Shown here one piece after another: positions 61,957 to 64,000 of a DNA stretch of 64,000 nucleotides. The DNA is taken from positions 62,001-126,000 of the forward strand of contig JAGNYW010000001.1 of assembly GCA_017984755.1 (NCBI GenBank), written 5' to 3'. The notes beneath the pieces are model-generated. The model was not told the origin of the DNA, ran no database searches, and saw only the letters and a program-made list of their open reading frames with translations. The position numbers were made by a program, and so were the translations under genes. How positions within the stretch are numbered: position 1 is the first letter of the stretch; each line of letters opens with the position of its first letter. Origin of the DNA: Methyloversatilis sp. (GTDB lineage Bacteria > Pseudomonadota > Gammaproteobacteria > Burkholderiales > Rhodocyclaceae).

Positions 61957-64000
61957 ATGAAACCGAAATGGATCGCCATGAAAAAAACAATCCGACCGGA
62001 TCACTTGCGTATCCCGGAAAACATGTCGGACGATCGACGCATGAGTGACATTATTGCCCGCGTGGAACGCGAAGCCCGAAACCTTTTCCGCATCTACGAT
62101 GCCGACGAGAACGTGGCGCCTGCCTTTCGCGCGAAGCAGATCCGCTCGGTGCTCCGGTTCGCTCCGCTGTCCATTTTCACCTGTATTTTCAACGCAACCC
62201 TCATTGTGCTGATGTTCGGCGACCGGACATCGTTCTGGGTCGTTGCACTCTGGCTGGCGGGGCTGGTCGCATGCATGAGCGGTACGATGCAGGCCTGGGT
62301 GCGTCAGAGACGGCGTCCGGCCCGTACCGGATTATCCGCGAGGGCACTCCGTCGCGCCACGCTGCACGCCGGATTTTTCGGCGCGCTGTGGGCAGTGCCG
62401 GCATTCATCTTCTTCGATCGCAGCGATGCCGACGCGACGCTGATCATTCCGTTCGTCACCGTAAGCATGCTCTGTGCGGGCGGTTTCGTGCTTGCCAACA
62501 TACCGACTGCCTCGGCAGCGTACATCGTCGTACTTTCTCTGGGCACCTGCATTGCGTTCATGATCGACGGACCGGTCCGGAATCTCGATCTCGTCCTCAT
62601 GTTTTCTCTCTATGCAGTCCTGACGCTCGCCTGTTGCATCGGGAGCGCGCGCACGTTCGGCGCCGGCTTGATGACCGAGGCGGAAGCTGAACGCCAGAAG
62701 GAGCTCGTTGGTCTGCTGCTGCATGACTTCGAGTCGCACTCGAGCGACTGGCTCTGGGATACCGACAGAAACGGATTTCTGCAGCACGTGTCTGCGAGGC
62801 TGGCGGAAATCTTCGGCCGGACGCAGGAGGAATTGCGGTCCAAACCCTTCATCGAGCTGTTCGTGAGCGGCGACGCCGACATGAGCGATGGCCAGCGGGA
62901 CGCGCTCATGAAGCTGAGTGCGCATCTCATGCAAGCGGTGCCTTTCCGTGATGTTCCGGTTGCCGTGAATGTGTCGGGTGAGTGTCGCTGGTGGTCGCTC
63001 ACCGCGCGGCCCCTGTTCGATACGCGTGGTCACCACGCCGGTTGGCGTGGTGTGTGTTCGGATATCACCGACAGTCGACGCGCCGCGCTAGAAATGGCGA
63101 CGCTGGCCAATTTCGACTCGCTGACCGGGCTTGCGAACCGTCACTATTTCCGCACCCAGCTATCCATCATCCGGCCATCGGTCGATGACCGCGCGCGGCC
63201 GTGCGCGCTGATGTTCTTCGACCTTGACGATTTCAAGGACGTCAATGATTCGCTCGGACACGCGGCCGGCGACCGCGTCCTGCAATTGGTGTCGCGCCGC
63301 CTCAAGGAACGCATCGGTGCAGGCGATCTGCTGGCTCGCCTCGGCGGCGACGAATTCGCGCTGATCTGCTGGGGAGGGCACTCGCCCGAGCGCGCCTCGG
63401 CGCTGGCGGATCGTCTGCTCGAGGCCTTCCGCGAGCCGGTGCTGATCGATGACGTGAGCGTGCAGATCGGCTGCAGCATCGGTATCGCACTGGCCCCGCT
63501 CCACGGCGACGACCCGGACGTGCTGCTCAAGAATGCCGATATGGCGCTTTACGCTGCTAAGGCTGCAGGGCGCAATACCTGGCGCTTCTTCGCGCTCGAC
63601 ATGGACGAGCGCGCACGCCACCGGCTCAGCGTTCACAGCGATCTGCTCGGCGCACTCGAACGCGGTGAGTTCGAGCTTCACTACCAACCCCAGGTCGATA
63701 TGCGCAACGGCCGCGTGGCCGGCTTCGAAGCGCTCATCCGGTGGCGTCATCCGCAGCGTGGCCTGGTGGCGCCGAGTGATTTCATATCGATCGCGGAAGA
63801 GACCGGCCTGATCGCTTCGATCGGCCGCTGGGCGCTGGAACGAGCCTGTCAGGACGCGATGTCGTGGCCGGACGGCATGACGGTCGCGGTCAACGTGTCC
63901 GCCGTTCAGTTCGCGCGTGGTGCCGTGGTCGACGTCGTGCGTGCGGCGCTCGCGTCGAGCGGACTCGAGCCATCGCGACTCGAGATCGAAATCACCGAGT
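61957..64000 (+). CDS. Membrane PAS-GGDEF-EAL protein, C-terminus beyond the window
   Basis: Open frame from ATG 61957 (ATG 61978 also possible) to the end, at least 681 residues. About residues 65-230 contain hydrophobic segments of a MASE-like sensor (APLSIFTCIFNATLIVLMFG, FWVVALWLAGLVACMSGTM). A PAS domain follows (about 255-370; SSDWLWDTDRNGFLQHVS). The GGDEF domain has an intact L-GGDEF at residues 463-467; the inhibitory RxxD site is replaced by GAGD. The EAL domain starts near residue 570 with ELHYQPQVDMRNGRVAG and EAL at 591-593; the window ends within it. It would make and/or degrade cyclic-di-GMP. Confidence 0.93.
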   Translation, partial: MKPKWIAMKKTIRPDHLRIPENMSDDRRMSDIIARVEREARNLFRIYDADENVAPAFRAKQIRSVLRFAPLSIFTCIFNATLIVLMFGDRTSFWVVALWLAGLVACMSGTMQAWVRQRRRPARTGLSARALRRATLHAGFFGALWAVPAFIFFDRSDADATLIIPFVTVSMLCAGGFVLANIPTASAAYIVVLSLGTCIAFMIDGPVRNLDLVLMFSLYAVLTLACCIGSARTFGAGLMTEAEAERQKELVGLLLHDFESHSSDWLWDTDRNGFLQHVSARLAEIFGRTQEELRSKPFIELFVSGDADMSDGQRDALMKLSAHLMQAVPFRDVPVAVNVSGECRWWSLTARPLFDTRGHHAGWRGVCSDITDSRRAALEMATLANFDSLTGLANRHYFRTQLSIIRPSVDDRARPCALMFFDLDDFKDVNDSLGHAAGDRVLQLVSRRLKERIGAGDLLARLGGDEFALICWGGHSPERASALADRLLEAFREPVLIDDVSVQIGCSIGIALAPLHGDDPDVLLKNADMALYAAKAAGRNTWRFFALDMDERARHRLSVHSDLLGALERGEFELHYQPQVDMRNGRVAGFEALIRWRHPQRGLVAPSDFISIAEETGLIASIGRWALERACQDAMSWPDGMTVAVNVSAVQFARGAVVDVVRAALASSGLEPSRLEIEITE

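Overview
The window is an ordinary, densely coded chromosomal segment (about 65 genes, high GC) from a betaproteobacterium. The order ndk-rlmN-pilW-rodZ-ispG-hisS-yfgM-bamB-der-hfq-hflX-hflK-hflC-DUF2065-hisZ-purA is a classic betaproteobacterial chain. Together with the PQQ/cytochrome-like lipoprotein, the secretin style and the base composition it suggests a Rhodocyclales-type organism (Methyloversatilis-like). The genus is an inference; no 16S rRNA is present. There is no CRISPR array, no insertion sequence and no prophage.

Layout. 1-2025: end of a thiolase gene and an acyl-CoA ligase. 2187-2789: a secreted lytic transglycosylase, reverse. 2939-10810: an eight-gene, translationally coupled type II secretion-like operon (GspG, F, E, four PilM/N/O/P-like assembly proteins, and a lipoprotein secretin ending in a cohesin-like domain). 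10941-13144: an XRE regulator, lysC and two tRNA genes (Ser-GCT, Arg-ACG). 13145-14306: a gene-poor stretch with one orphan gene. 14307-29865: the conserved chain from ndk to purA. 30027-30111: tRNA-Leu(CAG), reverse. 30169-36896: rnr-rlmB, then rpsF-priB-rpsR-rplI, then dnaB behind a row of DnaA boxes. 36909-40906: an AsmA-like protein and a reverse-strand group with OhrR/MarR, PIN-PhoH, a peroxiredoxin and a Mth938-like protein. 41067-46937: alaA-type aminotransferase, GNAT, hom, an opposing HPP-CBS protein, thrC. 47043-50486: an HDOD protein, a cyclic-di-GMP class I riboswitch, and the DUF1631 gene it precedes. 50521-52325: small secreted charged proteins with an ECF sigma factor and a membrane anti-sigma candidate. 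52391-57020: isochorismatase-like hydrolase, FMN hydroxyacid oxidase, PiuC-type dioxygenase and a divergent TonB-dependent receptor. 57099-61876: c-type cytochrome lipoprotein, a 45-residue membrane protein, nadC, an EamA transporter, NAD(P)HX repair enzyme and a PdeM-type phosphoesterase. 61957 to the end: a membrane PAS-GGDEF-EAL protein cut off by the window.

Most notable non-coding signals: the c-di-GMP riboswitch with two mutually exclusive hairpins between aptamer and start codon (47955-48134); a single symmetric element that spells a TTGTAA-17-TACAAT promoter on both strands between piuC and the TonB receptor (54734-54763); and three DnaA-box-like sites at 11-12 bp spacing, one perfect, just upstream of a dnaB promoter (35368-35399). 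The strongest protein novelty is the secretin with a C-terminal cohesin-like domain in a secretion operon that carries only one pseudopilin gene.
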